This document shows, piece after piece, positions 9,301 to 17,600 of a stretch of DNA of 64,000 nucleotides (its first letter is position 1; every line of letters begins with the position of its first letter). Position numbers and translations under genes: made by a program. Source of the stretch: Paenibacillus luteus (GTDB lineage: Bacteria; Bacillota; Bacilli; Paenibacillales; Paenibacillaceae); NCBI RefSeq assembly GCF_006542765.1, contig NZ_SKCD01000027.1, positions 16,748 to 80,747 on the forward strand, written 5' to 3'. A model generated the notes under the pieces. The model was not told where the DNA came from and ran no database searches. It saw only the letters and a program-made list of their open reading frames with translations.

Positions 9301-9887
9301 TCGGCTTTGATATGTACTCCCAAATGCTGGCTGACGAGATCGCTAAGCGCAAAGCCGAGATGAGTGGGGAAGAAGTTAAGGAAGAGAAGCCGGTGAGCAC
9401 ACTTATCGACGTGAGCATAGACGCATATTTGCCATCGGATTATATTTACGACAGCATTCAAAAAATCGAAATCTACAAAAAAGTCGCCGCTATTCGTACG
9501 TTTGAAGAATCGGATGACGTGATCGACGAGCTGGTTGACCGCTTTGGAGATTTGCCGCAGGCGGTTAGCAATTTGCTTGCTGTAGCCAGACTTAAAGTGT
9601 ACGGCACCTTGTATGGCATCGAGCAGTTTGGCGGGAAAGGCGATGACTTGCTTCTTCGCTTCGCGGTCAACGAGAAGCGAAGAATTGACCGGAAGAAAGT
9701 GGACCAGCTTTGCTTGAAGCATGAGAACCGATTTAAACAGAGCAGCGATCAGGAGCCAAACCCTAGTATATTGCTGCGGGGCAAGGGATTGAATATGGAG
9801 CAAAAGATTCATATGATCGAACAATTTTTGCAAGGCTATAAAGATGTTCTTGTCCAAACGGACAAATTGCAAAATGTGTCGCCATAG
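6348..9887 (+). CDS. mfd: Transcription-repair coupling factor Mfd
   Basis: A DNA translocase that pushes stalled RNA polymerase off damaged templates and recruits UvrA. In order: a UvrB-like N-terminal region; a CarD-like RNAP interaction domain near residue 495 (VGDYVVHHNHGIGKYVG); RecG-type helicase domains with Walker A GDVGYGKTE and the DEEQRFGV box; then the TRCF C-terminal domain. The 1179 aa match the family length. The start is either GTG 6348 or TTG 6360 (MKALIKAF), and GGGGTG could serve the latter. Several long reading frames lie antisense inside it but look like shadows. Confidence 0.97.
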   Translation: MSQTLKALIKAFAADSDVQSVISGIRKGMREQMISGLAGSSRQVLIAALQEDVERPMLVVTHNMFSAQKIAEDLQECLSSEMVLLYPANELVAAEAAISSPETLAQRMDVLIKLSKGYRGIVVVPFSGVRRYLPISSVMAEAQIEVKVGDSLPIDTFLRQMTALGYTRADRVELRGEMSVRGGIVDFYPLTASQAYRIEWFGDDVDSIRAFDPADQRSSDRLDSYVVLPCQELMAEGSRMEIAANHAQKLLEQQLDKMTDRTAKDRLRTELGGELERLREHVYFPEIYKYISLLYPERQTILDYMPSDTLLILDEPTRLIETAKQLERDEAEWSMHLLQNGKSLPGFALARDTDEILHHRPFPTLFLSLFLRQIPHSQPQNILNMTSRSMQNFHGQMNVLKSEMERWRKTGATVMMLAGNSERMERMRRVLDDYSIETPTLLEGNLQSGFELPSSHLVIITEGEMFSQKQRKARKLDKKVDNAERIKSYTELKVGDYVVHHNHGIGKYVGIGTLEIAGIHKDYLHILYAGGDKLSVPIEQVDMIQKYVGNEEKEPKVNKLGGSEWTRAKSKVKASVQDIADDLIKLYAERQTAPGYAFGQDTSYQNEFEAMFPYDETRDQLRAIEEIKKDMEKTQPMDRLLCGDVGYGKTEVAIRAAFKSAMDSKQVAVLVPTTILAQQHYETFRERFAGYPINVQVLSRFRSRKEQNETMKGLKAGTVDVVIGTHRLLSQDIIFKSLGLLIVDEEQRFGVSHKEKLKKLKTNVDVLTLTATPIPRTLHMSMLGVRDLSVIETPPENRFPVQTYVVEYSPSLVREAIERELARGGQVYYLYNRVQGIYQMAEQINALVPGARVAVGHGQMSEQELEKTILDFLDGESDVLVSTSIIETGVDIPNVNTLIVHDADKMGLSQLYQLRGRVGRSNRIAYAYFTYQRDKVLTEVAEKRLQSIKEFTELGSGFKIAMRDLSIRGAGNLLGAEQHGFIASVGFDMYSQMLADEIAKRKAEMSGEEVKEEKPVSTLIDVSIDAYLPSDYIYDSIQKIEIYKKVAAIRTFEESDDVIDELVDRFGDLPQAVSNLLAVARLKVYGTLYGIEQFGGKGDDLLLRFAVNEKRRIDRKKVDQLCLKHENRFKQSSDQEPNPSILLRGKGLNMEQKIHMIEQFLQGYKDVLVQTDKLQNVSP

Positions 9888-9958
9888 ACAATATTCGCTT
9901 TCTGCGTCCCTTTTCTGATACAATACTAACAAGTTCATAAGATGAAAGGGGATTCAAC

Positions 9959-11029
9959 ATGTTACACAGTTCACGCAAATCGGCATGGCGCAAAGGCGCG
10001 CTGCTTATCGTGGCAGTCGTGCTGGTCTTGACGATGGCGGCATGCGGCGCGAAAGAGACAGAGGTTGCAACTTATAAGGGCGGCAGCGTAACCGATAAGG
10101 AGTTCAACAAGTATCTGGACGTATTCACGATCATGCAGCCAACTTATGCGCAAATTATTGAAATTCCGCAATTTAAGGAGCAGTTGCTCCAGCAGTATAT
10201 CTCGTACAAAATTCTGGGAAGCCAAGCTTCTGACGAGTCCGTGAAGAAAGCTGAAGCGGATGTCAAAGAGCAAATGACACAATATAAAGACGCTCTGAAG
10301 CAAAACGCTGATCTAAAAGCATCGGTAGACGAGAAGAAATTGAAAAACAAAGATATGGAAAACTTTCTGCTGCTGACTTCTAAAGTGTCCGCACATATGA
10401 ATGCTCAAGTAACAGACGATGAAATGAAAGCAGAATACGAGAAAAACCTAGTCAATTATGCGAAGGTTACCGTTCGTCATATCTTGGTTGCTACATCAAC
10501 AACCGACCCAACAACGCAGGAGAAAAAAGAGCTTCGTACGGATGCAGAAGCTTTGGCTCGTGCCAAAGAAGTGAAAGAAAAGCTTGTGGCTGGCGGAGAC
10601 TGGGCAGAATTGTCTAAAGAATACTCCGATGACACAGGCTCGAAAGACAAAGGTGGACAATACGTTGACCAACAAAACGGCAATTGGGTAGAAGAGTTCA
10701 AACAGGCGGCATTTAAACAAGAGATAGGCGTTGTTGGCGACCCTGTGGAAACAGAGTTTGGCTACCATGTTATTCTTGTTGAGAAACGTGATACGCCAGC
10801 TTACGCTGATCTTACTGATGAAGGAAAAGAGCCGGTAAGAAGCGTGCTTGCTAACGAGAAAATGAGTAAATTCATGACGGACGAGCTTCCGAAGCAAGAG
10901 ATCGTCATTAAGCTTCCTAAAGCGGAAGAAGAGGCTCCTGCGAGTGACGCCCCTGCTGGCGACACACCGGCAAGCGATGCTCCAGCTGGTGAGGAAACAC
11001 CAGCAACGGATGCACCTGCGACAAAATAA
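9959..11029 (+). CDS. PrsA-like peptidylprolyl isomerase lipoprotein
   Basis: An extracytoplasmic foldase anchored by lipid and expected to help exported proteins fold at the membrane-wall interface. The N-terminus has a charged start, a hydrophobic stretch and the lipobox TMAAC (cysteine near residue 29). The parvulin-type PPIase domain is near residues 165-275, with VRHILVA and FGYHVILVEKRD. The C-terminal 35 residues are a low-complexity Ala/Pro/Asp tail built on APASDAP-like repeats. This gene is not between mfd and spoVT in B. subtilis and opens the accessory block here. A second PPIase (yacD) occurs at 52.1 kb. Confidence 0.88.
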   Translation: MLHSSRKSAWRKGALLIVAVVLVLTMAACGAKETEVATYKGGSVTDKEFNKYLDVFTIMQPTYAQIIEIPQFKEQLLQQYISYKILGSQASDESVKKAEADVKEQMTQYKDALKQNADLKASVDEKKLKNKDMENFLLLTSKVSAHMNAQVTDDEMKAEYEKNLVNYAKVTVRHILVATSTTDPTTQEKKELRTDAEALARAKEVKEKLVAGGDWAELSKEYSDDTGSKDKGGQYVDQQNGNWVEEFKQAAFKQEIGVVGDPVETEFGYHVILVEKRDTPAYADLTDEGKEPVRSVLANEKMSKFMTDELPKQEIVIKLPKAEEEAPASDAPAGDTPASDAPAGEETPATDAPATK

Positions 11030-11048
11030 GCTTGAAGATACTCGATTC

Positions 11049-11085
11049 AGACCCTTTAACCGCAAGCTGGTTAAGGGGTCTTTTT
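11049..11085 (+). terminator. Intrinsic terminator after the PrsA-like gene
   Basis: AGACCCTTTAACC pairs with GGTTAAGGGGTCT (one mismatch) and runs into TTTTT. Confidence 0.85.
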
Positions 11086-11119
11086 CTGAAAAATATGCGA
11101 AGCAAGGGCTGATTGACGG

Positions 11120-12697
11120 GTGAAGACGAATCAATATGTGCTGCGAGAAGCGAGAAGCGTTGTTTTGAAGTTCCCTGATCCATCCAAGGAAATGGTGATA
11201 CAGGCTCCTGCCCTATTTCTCCTTGGCGAGGGCCACGGCGTAATGGAGATGAATGACCAACAATATGAGCTAAGTTTTGGCTGTCTCCTGTTTGCTCACG
11301 GGGGAGCCAATGTTGTTATATCCAGCTCTGGCCAGTCTGATCTGCATCTTTATATGATTCAATTCACGCCTTACAAGCTGATGGAAGATACGCAAGATCG
11401 GCTTTTTTATCAACAGGATGGCGAAGGGCTCCCAAGCAACGGTTTGATTGCGACTAACCGCTTTGGCGTTTTGATTGGCCTATTCAAGGCCATTATTGAA
11501 GATTATGAATCTGAGGCCACCGAAAACCCTTTGGAGGGTCAGAGATTGCTGCTTGAGCTGCTGCAAGAGGTACTGATTACAAATCGGCAAATCCCTCAAT
11601 ATAATCACGCAACACCGATACAAAAGGCCATTCACTACATAAAGGAAAATTACAATACGAAGCTGGAACGCCCCTTTCTGGCGCATTTAACCGGCTACCA
11701 TCCGCATTATTTATCTAAGCAATTTCATAAGGAGACGGGAAAAAGCTTGTCGGATTATATTTTGCAAATTCGTATAGATAAGGCAAAAGAGCTCCTGTCG
11801 ATTACCAGCAGCCATATTAATGAGATCGCATCGGAAGTGGGATATGCGGATGCCTTGTATTTTAGCCGGAAATTCAAGCAAGCGACGGGCGGTTATCCAA
11901 CTGAATTTCGTCAAAGTCCTAAGCGCATCGTGGCTTTTCAATATATCGGCACTTTGTTGGCCTTAGGCATTACGCCGGTTGGCGTAGATGCACGTTTGGT
12001 TCGACACTCACAGCTGCTGAGGAGCGAGTTGGCCGACATCCCGTCTTTCGAAGAATGGGAGAGTCATAAGGTGCGCATGCTGCAGCCGGATATTATCGTT
12101 GCGCCTAATTATTTCAGAGCAGACCAGCTTCGCCAACTTCGTGAAATCGCGCCAGTTATTACACAATCGTGGGAAGAAATAAGCCCGCTGGAACGAATGC
12201 GAATGATTGGGCAAATTGTTGGAAAGCAGCGTGAGGCGGAAAATTGGATTTATCAGTTTAACCATATGGCTGGCCAGTTAAGACGCAAGCTTGAGCATGT
12301 GATTGAAGCGGGAGAAACGGTTGCTGCCTATGAAATTGCAGACGGTAATGTGTATGCGCTTAGCAGGCAGGACCGTGGGGCTTATGCTTTATATGACGCA
12401 CTAGGATGTACGCCGCCTGCTGCGCTCAAGCAAAATGTGCTGGATGTGGGGAAAAGCAAAATTATATCGCTGGAGGAGCTTCCTGGCTACGCGGCTGATC
12501 ATATGGTGGTTAGTATATATGACGAGGCTGGAATGGAAAATACGAACCGTTTATTGGCGAGCGAAATGTGGCAGCAGCTACCCGCTGTTAGGAAGAATCG
12601 AATGTATTCCATTCCGGTAAATAAATGGTTCTCTAACGATGGCGTTTCCTTGCAGAAGCTTACAGTACTGTTGGCCCAGTTGTTTTTGTCCCAATAA
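11120..12697 (+). CDS. AraC family regulator fused to a siderophore-binding domain (Btr-like)
   Basis: Three parts are visible: an N-terminal cupin-like sensor (residues 1-150), an AraC HTH domain (about 170-270, including ITSSHINEIASEVGYADALY) and a C-terminal periplasmic-binding-type domain (270-525). This architecture is that of B. subtilis Btr, which senses Fe-bacillibactin in the cytosol and activates the feu uptake genes. The gene directly precedes a FeuA-like lipoprotein, supporting the same role. The GTG start at 11120 has only a weak AAGGG site. The exact siderophore cannot be read from the sequence. Confidence 0.85.
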   Translation: MKTNQYVLREARSVVLKFPDPSKEMVIQAPALFLLGEGHGVMEMNDQQYELSFGCLLFAHGGANVVISSSGQSDLHLYMIQFTPYKLMEDTQDRLFYQQDGEGLPSNGLIATNRFGVLIGLFKAIIEDYESEATENPLEGQRLLLELLQEVLITNRQIPQYNHATPIQKAIHYIKENYNTKLERPFLAHLTGYHPHYLSKQFHKETGKSLSDYILQIRIDKAKELLSITSSHINEIASEVGYADALYFSRKFKQATGGYPTEFRQSPKRIVAFQYIGTLLALGITPVGVDARLVRHSQLLRSELADIPSFEEWESHKVRMLQPDIIVAPNYFRADQLRQLREIAPVITQSWEEISPLERMRMIGQIVGKQREAENWIYQFNHMAGQLRRKLEHVIEAGETVAAYEIADGNVYALSRQDRGAYALYDALGCTPPAALKQNVLDVGKSKIISLEELPGYAADHMVVSIYDEAGMENTNRLLASEMWQQLPAVRKNRMYSIPVNKWFSNDGVSLQKLTVLLAQLFLSQ

Positions 12698-12774
12698 GCA
12701 GGTGACAATAATCCATATGACATGGTGACTTTTATCTATGGACGATGAATGAAGCCATCTGATATGCTTCTAAC

Positions 12775-12804
12775 GATAATGATTCGCATTATCACAAATG
12801 CGAA
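12775..12804 (+). promoter_or_regulatory. Fur box with a second overlapping palindrome
   Basis: GATAATGATTCGCATTATC at 12775-12793 has 7-bp arms and closely fits the Fur consensus GATAATGATTATCATTATC. A second inverted repeat, TTCGCATT (12783-12790) and AATGCGAA (12797-12804), overlaps it. The second could be the site of the Btr-like activator encoded just upstream. Iron control of the lipoprotein gene 33 bases downstream follows from the Fur box; the activator site is inference. Confidence 0.75.
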
Positions 12805-12836
12805 ATTGTTGTTGAACGTAACTAGGGAGGCTCATC

Positions 12837-13850
12837 ATGTTAAAGAGAAAATCGTTGTTATTCATTAGTGCGTTAATTCTTATGCTGTCTGTACTCGTAT
12901 CTGCCTGCGGGGGAGCGAATAATACAACAAATAGCAAAACTTCGACGAATACACCGGCAGAAACGGAAGCGCCAGCGCCAACGGAAGCACCTGTGGCTGA
13001 GTACCGCAGCTTCGATACAACGAAGGGCGCTGTTCAGATTCCGGTTAAACCACTCCGTGTTGTTACCGACTATTACGGCGGGGAACTGTTGTCGGTAGGG
13101 GCAAATGTGGTTGGCGTGGAGCCAAGCGCTTTCGACAATCCGTTTATTGCTGAGCAGTTGAAGGACGTTGCGGATGTAGGAGCTCCAATTAATGTGGAGA
13201 AAGTATTGGAACTAAAGCCTGATTTAATCGTGGTGATGTATGACGAGAGCTATGAATCCTTGTCCAAAATCGCTCCTACACTATATCTGCCTTACGGCAC
13301 GGCATCGGATATCTATGAGAGCGTACGGTTGTTTGGCGATATTGTCGGAGACAAAGAGAAGGCAGAACAATTCATCACAGCCTATGACCAAAAGGCCAAG
13401 GAAGGCCGCGAGAAGCTGAAAGGTATCGTAGATGAGAATACGACGGTTGGTATTTTTGAGTTGACCGACAAAGGCGAAATCTGGATGTTCGGAGAAAATT
13501 CGGGGCGCTCGGGTCAAGCGGTATATAACGCATTGGGATTAAAAATTCCCGATTCCATCAAAAAACAAGTAGATGCAAACGGCGGATTCTTCCAGCTGTC
13601 CAAAGAAGCATTGCCTGAATATGCGGCGGACTACATGTTCATGACCGTTTATGATCCGGAGAAAAAGGGCGAGGCGATAAAACAATTGACAGACCTGGCC
13701 GTATGGAAAGGTTTGGACGCAGTAAAAAACAATCAGTATTTTGAAAACGATTTTGATACCTTCTATCGTTATGACCCACTCGCTATAAGCGGACAGGTCG
13801 ATCTAATCGTAGATATGCTTATCGCAAGAGCGGACGAGAATAAGAAATAA
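12837..13850 (+). CDS. Iron-siderophore ABC transporter substrate-binding lipoprotein (FeuA-like)
   Basis: A surface lipoprotein expected to capture a ferric siderophore. The signal peptide ends in the lipobox VSAC (cysteine near residue 24), followed by a Thr/Pro/Glu-rich linker. The class III binding fold (PF01497-type) runs from residue 55 to the end and contains VEKVLELKPDLIVV. It starts at ATG 12837 after TAGGGAGG. The permease and ATPase genes that normally accompany FeuA are absent here, so it must use components encoded elsewhere. A terminator closes the unit. Confidence 0.88.
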   Translation: MLKRKSLLFISALILMLSVLVSACGGANNTTNSKTSTNTPAETEAPAPTEAPVAEYRSFDTTKGAVQIPVKPLRVVTDYYGGELLSVGANVVGVEPSAFDNPFIAEQLKDVADVGAPINVEKVLELKPDLIVVMYDESYESLSKIAPTLYLPYGTASDIYESVRLFGDIVGDKEKAEQFITAYDQKAKEGREKLKGIVDENTTVGIFELTDKGEIWMFGENSGRSGQAVYNALGLKIPDSIKKQVDANGGFFQLSKEALPEYAADYMFMTVYDPEKKGEAIKQLTDLAVWKGLDAVKNNQYFENDFDTFYRYDPLAISGQVDLIVDMLIARADENKK

Positions 13851-13870
13851 TACGGATATGTAACAAGTAA

Positions 13871-13910
13871 ACCCATCTTAAGGCACATGCCTTGAGATGG
13901 GTTTTTTATT
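13871..13910 (+). terminator. Intrinsic terminator after the siderophore-binding gene
   Basis: ACCCATCTTAAGGCA pairs with TGCCTTGAGATGGGT (one mismatch), followed by TTTTTTATTTC. The rest of the gap up to 14068 is AT-rich with no gene. Confidence 0.9.
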
Positions 13911-14068
13911 TCTTTTATATATGTAATGATATCTGTCATAAATAATCTAAATCGAACATATAAGAAGAGATCCATACGTCAGTAAGGTCAAAATACCTAA
14001 CGTAAATCGAATAAAAATACCCCTAAATTCCTATTTTTTATAAAAAATCTACCCCCTGAAAATTTTGG

Positions 14069-14109
14069 TGTAAAGTATATTGACATCCATATAATGGTCA
14101 ATCTATAAT
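14069..14109 (+). promoter_or_regulatory. urt operon promoter with a TnrA/GlnR-like box
   Basis: TTGACA (14080-14085), an 18-base spacer and TATAAT (14104-14109) make a good sigma-A promoter. TGTAAAGTATATTGACA at 14069-14085 fits TGTNANAWWWTNTNACA at 11 of 13 defined positions and covers the -35 element. TnrA and GlnR are the nitrogen regulators that use this motif in Bacillus. A site on the -35 would fit repression by GlnR better than activation by TnrA. The regulator is inferred. Confidence 0.6.
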
Positions 14110-14189
14110 GAAAGCACGAACGATGGAGTTGCAAAAGGCTTGATCGTTCGGAAAAAACAGATAAATACATAGAATTGGGGAGTGGGAAG

Positions 14190-15461
14190 ATGAAAAAGAG
14201 AATGTTTTATCAATGCGGCTTGTTGCTTGTGGCTTTAACGATTGTATTGGCAGGCTGCGGAGGAAACAACAAACCGGCATCTACGAACTCAGAAACGGAT
14301 AAACCGACCAATGCAGCAAATACAGGTGGAAGCGCGGAGGGGGAAATTAAAGTCGGCATTCTTCACTCGCAGAGCGGCACGATGGCCATTAGCGAGGTGT
14401 CGGTTATCGATGCGGAAATGATGGCTATCGACGAGATTAATGCAGCTGGCGGTGTGTTAGGCAAAAAAATCGTACCTGTGCTTGAGGATGGAGCGTCGGA
14501 TTGGCCGACCTTTGCAGAGAAAGCGCGCAAGCTGATCTCCGAAGATAAGGTAGCTACGGTATTCGGCGGCTGGACTTCCGCAAGCCGGAAGGCGATGAAG
14601 CCGGTATTCGAGGAGCTGAACGGCTTGCTCTGGTATCCCGTCCAGTATGAAGGCTTGGAATCATCCCCTAATATTTTCTACACAGGTGCAACGACCAATC
14701 AACAGATCGTACCTTCGGTCTCCTGGCTGCTCGAAAACCGCGGCAAGAAATTTTATTTGCTCGGATCGGATTATGTCTTCCCCCGCACGGCAAACCTCGT
14801 CATTAAAGAACAGTTGAAAGCGGAAGGCGGCGAACTGGTGGGCGAAGAGTATACTCCGCTCGGCCATACCGATTATAGTACGCTGATCAGCAAGATTAAG
14901 GCGGCTAAACCGGATGTGGTATACAACACCTTAAACGGCGACAGCAACGTAGCCTTCTTCAAGCAATTGAAGGATGCGGGTATTACGGCAAAGGATCTAA
15001 CGACATTATCAGTTTCTGTTGCAGAGGAAGAGATTCGCGGTATTGGCGTTGATGTGCTGGAAGGTCATTTGGCGGCATGGAATTACTACCAAACGACGGA
15101 TACGCCGGCTAACAAAACTTTCGTTGAAAATTACAAAAAGAAATACGGCGATGAACGTGTTACGGCTGATCCAATCGAGGCTGGTTACACAGCAGTGTAC
15201 TTATGGGCAGCAGCTGTAGAGAAAGCAGGCTCGACGGAAGTGGATAAGGTGAAAGAAGCGGCAAAAGAGCTGGAGTGGGATGCTCCAGAAGGAAAAGTGA
15301 AAATTGATGGAGCAACGCAGCACATTTACAAAACCGTACGTATTGGCGAAGTGCAGGCCAATGGCCAATTCAAGGAATTGTGGAATTCGGGTGAAGCAGT
15401 GAAGCCGGATCCCTACTTGAAAGGCTATGAATGGGCAGCTAGCATTCAGCCGACGGAATAA
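14190..15461 (+). CDS. urtA: Urea ABC transporter substrate-binding lipoprotein UrtA
   Basis: It captures urea or a close amide at the outer face of the membrane for the UrtBCDE transporter. The signal peptide ends in the lipobox LAGC (cysteine near residue 21). The body is a Leu/Ile/Val-type type I binding fold. It carries the UrtA-like stretches VGILHSQSGTMAISE, VFGGWTSASRKAM and LWYPVQYEG, which separate UrtA from amino-acid binders. ATG 14190, behind GGGGAGTGGGAAG, is preferred over the upstream TTG. The full urt set follows in order; no urease genes are in the window. Confidence 0.92.
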   Translation: MKKRMFYQCGLLLVALTIVLAGCGGNNKPASTNSETDKPTNAANTGGSAEGEIKVGILHSQSGTMAISEVSVIDAEMMAIDEINAAGGVLGKKIVPVLEDGASDWPTFAEKARKLISEDKVATVFGGWTSASRKAMKPVFEELNGLLWYPVQYEGLESSPNIFYTGATTNQQIVPSVSWLLENRGKKFYLLGSDYVFPRTANLVIKEQLKAEGGELVGEEYTPLGHTDYSTLISKIKAAKPDVVYNTLNGDSNVAFFKQLKDAGITAKDLTTLSVSVAEEEIRGIGVDVLEGHLAAWNYYQTTDTPANKTFVENYKKKYGDERVTADPIEAGYTAVYLWAAAVEKAGSTEVDKVKEAAKELEWDAPEGKVKIDGATQHIYKTVRIGEVQANGQFKELWNSGEAVKPDPYLKGYEWAASIQPTE

Positions 15462-15590
15462 TTCATAAGCAAGCTATGGTCTAATACGCAGCAATACATG
15501 GGGGAGTATTCGATCGCTTCGAATGCTTCCCTTCTGTTTTTTTGCGACAGAGATAGGCGTAAGCCATTTACGCATGAAAGGAGCGGTCAC

Positions 15591-16496
15591 ATGGAATTAT
15601 TTCTGCTGCAGCTGTTCAACGGTTTAAGTATCAGCTCTATTCTCCTACTAGTTGCCTTGGGGCTTGCGATCACGTTTGGATTAATGAAGGTCATCAACAT
15701 GGCACATGGCGAGCTCATTATGATTGGCGCTTATTCAACCTATTTAACGCAAAACCTGTTCCATGATTATTTACCCAAATCAATGTTCGATTGGTATTTC
15801 GTATTGGCGGTTCCTGTGAGCTTCGCTATTGCTTTCGTATTTGGCCTTATTCTTGAAATGTCCTTGATCCGTTTCTTATATGGCCGTCCGCTCGATAGCT
15901 TGCTGGCAACCTGGGGAGTCGGGCTGGTTCTCCAGCAGCTGGCAAGATCAATCTTCGGCGCTCCGAACGTGGCGGTTACAAGTCCAGCTTGGCTCAATGG
16001 CGGGCTGAAGATTATGGATGGTACTTTGCTTCCTTATAAACGGATTTTTATTATCGCGCTCGTTATTGCCTGTCTAGTAGCGATGTACTTCTATATTTAC
16101 AGAAGCCATGAGGGACGGAGGATGCGCGCAGTTATGCAAAATCGCGATATGGCAGCTTGTCTTGGGGTATCGACGAGACGTGTTGATGCCATGACCTTTG
16201 CCATTGGCTCTGGTATTGCGGGAATTGCCGGGTGCGCACTGACACTGCTCGGACCGATCGGACCTTCGCTTGGCACCTATTATATCGTTGATGCGTTCAT
16301 GGTCGTCGTCCTTGGCGGTGTAGGCAAGCTGGTTGGAACGGTGCTTGGAGCGATGGGGATCGGTATGTTTAATACCTTATTCGAATATTGGACGAATGCA
16401 TCGCTTGGCAAGGTGCTCGTGTTCGTTTGTATCGTTGCATTCCTTCAATGGAGGCCAATGGGACTTGTAGCCATGCGCTCGCGGTCGCTTGATTAG
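15591..16496 (+). CDS. urtB: Urea ABC transporter permease UrtB
   Basis: One of two membrane subunits of the urea importer. The product is a LivH-type permease of about 301 aa with roughly eight hydrophobic segments, opening with GLSISSILLLVALGLAITFG and the conserved MKVINMAHGELIMIGAY. ATG 15591 follows an AAAGGAG site; the longer upstream reading frame (from 15498) is not family-like. It is separated from urtA by 129 bases, with no clear terminator in the gap. Confidence 0.92.
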   Translation: MELFLLQLFNGLSISSILLLVALGLAITFGLMKVINMAHGELIMIGAYSTYLTQNLFHDYLPKSMFDWYFVLAVPVSFAIAFVFGLILEMSLIRFLYGRPLDSLLATWGVGLVLQQLARSIFGAPNVAVTSPAWLNGGLKIMDGTLLPYKRIFIIALVIACLVAMYFYIYRSHEGRRMRAVMQNRDMAACLGVSTRRVDAMTFAIGSGIAGIAGCALTLLGPIGPSLGTYYIVDAFMVVVLGGVGKLVGTVLGAMGIGMFNTLFEYWTNASLGKVLVFVCIVAFLQWRPMGLVAMRSRSLD

Positions 16497-16517
16497 GATA
16501 AGAAAGGTGTGAGGCTC

Positions 16518-17600
16518 ATGCGATTGCAAAAGTTTACTCCGCAGCGAATATGGATACTGATTGGATATGCGGCCACGGCCGCGGCGCTTTTCTCGGCACC
16601 GCTCTTTGTGAGTGATTTCAGGCTTAACTTGCTGGCGAAATTTCTGGCCTTTGCCATTGTGGCGCTCGGGCTTGATCTGATATGGGGTTATACCGGTATT
16701 CTGAGTCTCGGTCACGGTATTTTCTTCGGGCTAGGCGCTTATGCGATGGCCATGTATTTGAAGCTGGAGGCGAGTGGAGGGAAGCCACCGGATTTCATGG
16801 GCTGGAGCGGCTTGAAGGAGCTTCCTTTGTTTTGGCAGCCATTCCAAAGCTTCTGGTTTGCCGTCGCCATGGGAATAGCCATTCCTGCGCTGCTTGCTTT
16901 AATTCTTGGTTACGTGACGTTCCGCAACCGGATACGCGGCGTTTACTTCACCATTTTGACGCAGGCTCTGGTTATCATTACTACGACGCTTCTTATAGGT
17001 CAGCAGGCATTTACGGGCGGAACGAACGGGTTAACCGGTTATTCTACTGTTCTAGGGTTCTCAATTGGTTCACCAGAAACGAAGCGGGTGCTCTATTATA
17101 TAACGGTTGTAGCTCTAATCGGCATATTCGTGTTCTGTCGTTATATCATCGGCAGTCGCTTCGGCAAGGTGCTTCGGGCTATTCGGGATGGCGAGAACCG
17201 TGTTCGTTTTATCGGATACAATCCAGCAATTTATCAAATGGTTGTTTTTACGATCTCTGCTGCTATCGCGGGTATAGCAGGTATGCTGTTCGTGCTGCAT
17301 GTCGGCATTATATCGCCGTCCATGCTGGGCATTGTGCCGTCGATTGAAATGGTGCTATGGGTAGCCATTGGAGGGCGAGGAACGCTCGTTGGCGCGGCGC
17401 TGGGTGCGATTCTCATGAACTGGGCCAAAAGTGAATTCAGCACGGCGTATCCGCAAGGCTGGCTTTTCTTTATGGGGCTGTTGTTTGTTGTCGTTGTCGT
17501 CTTTATGCCTAAGGGCGTAGCTGGTCTGGTCAGTCAAATCAAGTTCCGCAAAAAGAGGAGGGAACCGAAGCATGAAGGAGTCCGCAATCCTGCTGTGTGA
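16518..17600 (+). CDS. urtC: Urea ABC transporter permease UrtC
   Basis: The second membrane subunit, LivM-type, about 360 aa. The typical LDLIWGYTGILSLGHGIFFG comes after the first two membrane spans, and IRDGENRVRFIGY lies in the cytoplasmic loop that contacts the ATPases. ATG 16518 is preferred because AGAAAGG lies ten bases upstream; the in-frame GTG at 16509 abuts that site. The 3' end overlaps urtD by 29 bases, suggesting translational coupling. Confidence 0.92.
   Translation: MRLQKFTPQRIWILIGYAATAAALFSAPLFVSDFRLNLLAKFLAFAIVALGLDLIWGYTGILSLGHGIFFGLGAYAMAMYLKLEASGGKPPDFMGWSGLKELPLFWQPFQSFWFAVAMGIAIPALLALILGYVTFRNRIRGVYFTILTQALVIITTTLLIGQQAFTGGTNGLTGYSTVLGFSIGSPETKRVLYYITVVALIGIFVFCRYIIGSRFGKVLRAIRDGENRVRFIGYNPAIYQMVVFTISAAIAGIAGMLFVLHVGIISPSMLGIVPSIEMVLWVAIGGRGTLVGAALGAILMNWAKSEFSTAYPQGWLFFMGLLFVVVVVFMPKGVAGLVSQIKFRKKRREPKHEGVRNPAV

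Noticed and set aside
9240..9938. 232-codon minus-strand frame opposite the mfd 3' end
   Set aside because: No ribosome site and no recognisable motif; mfd is certain on the other strand.
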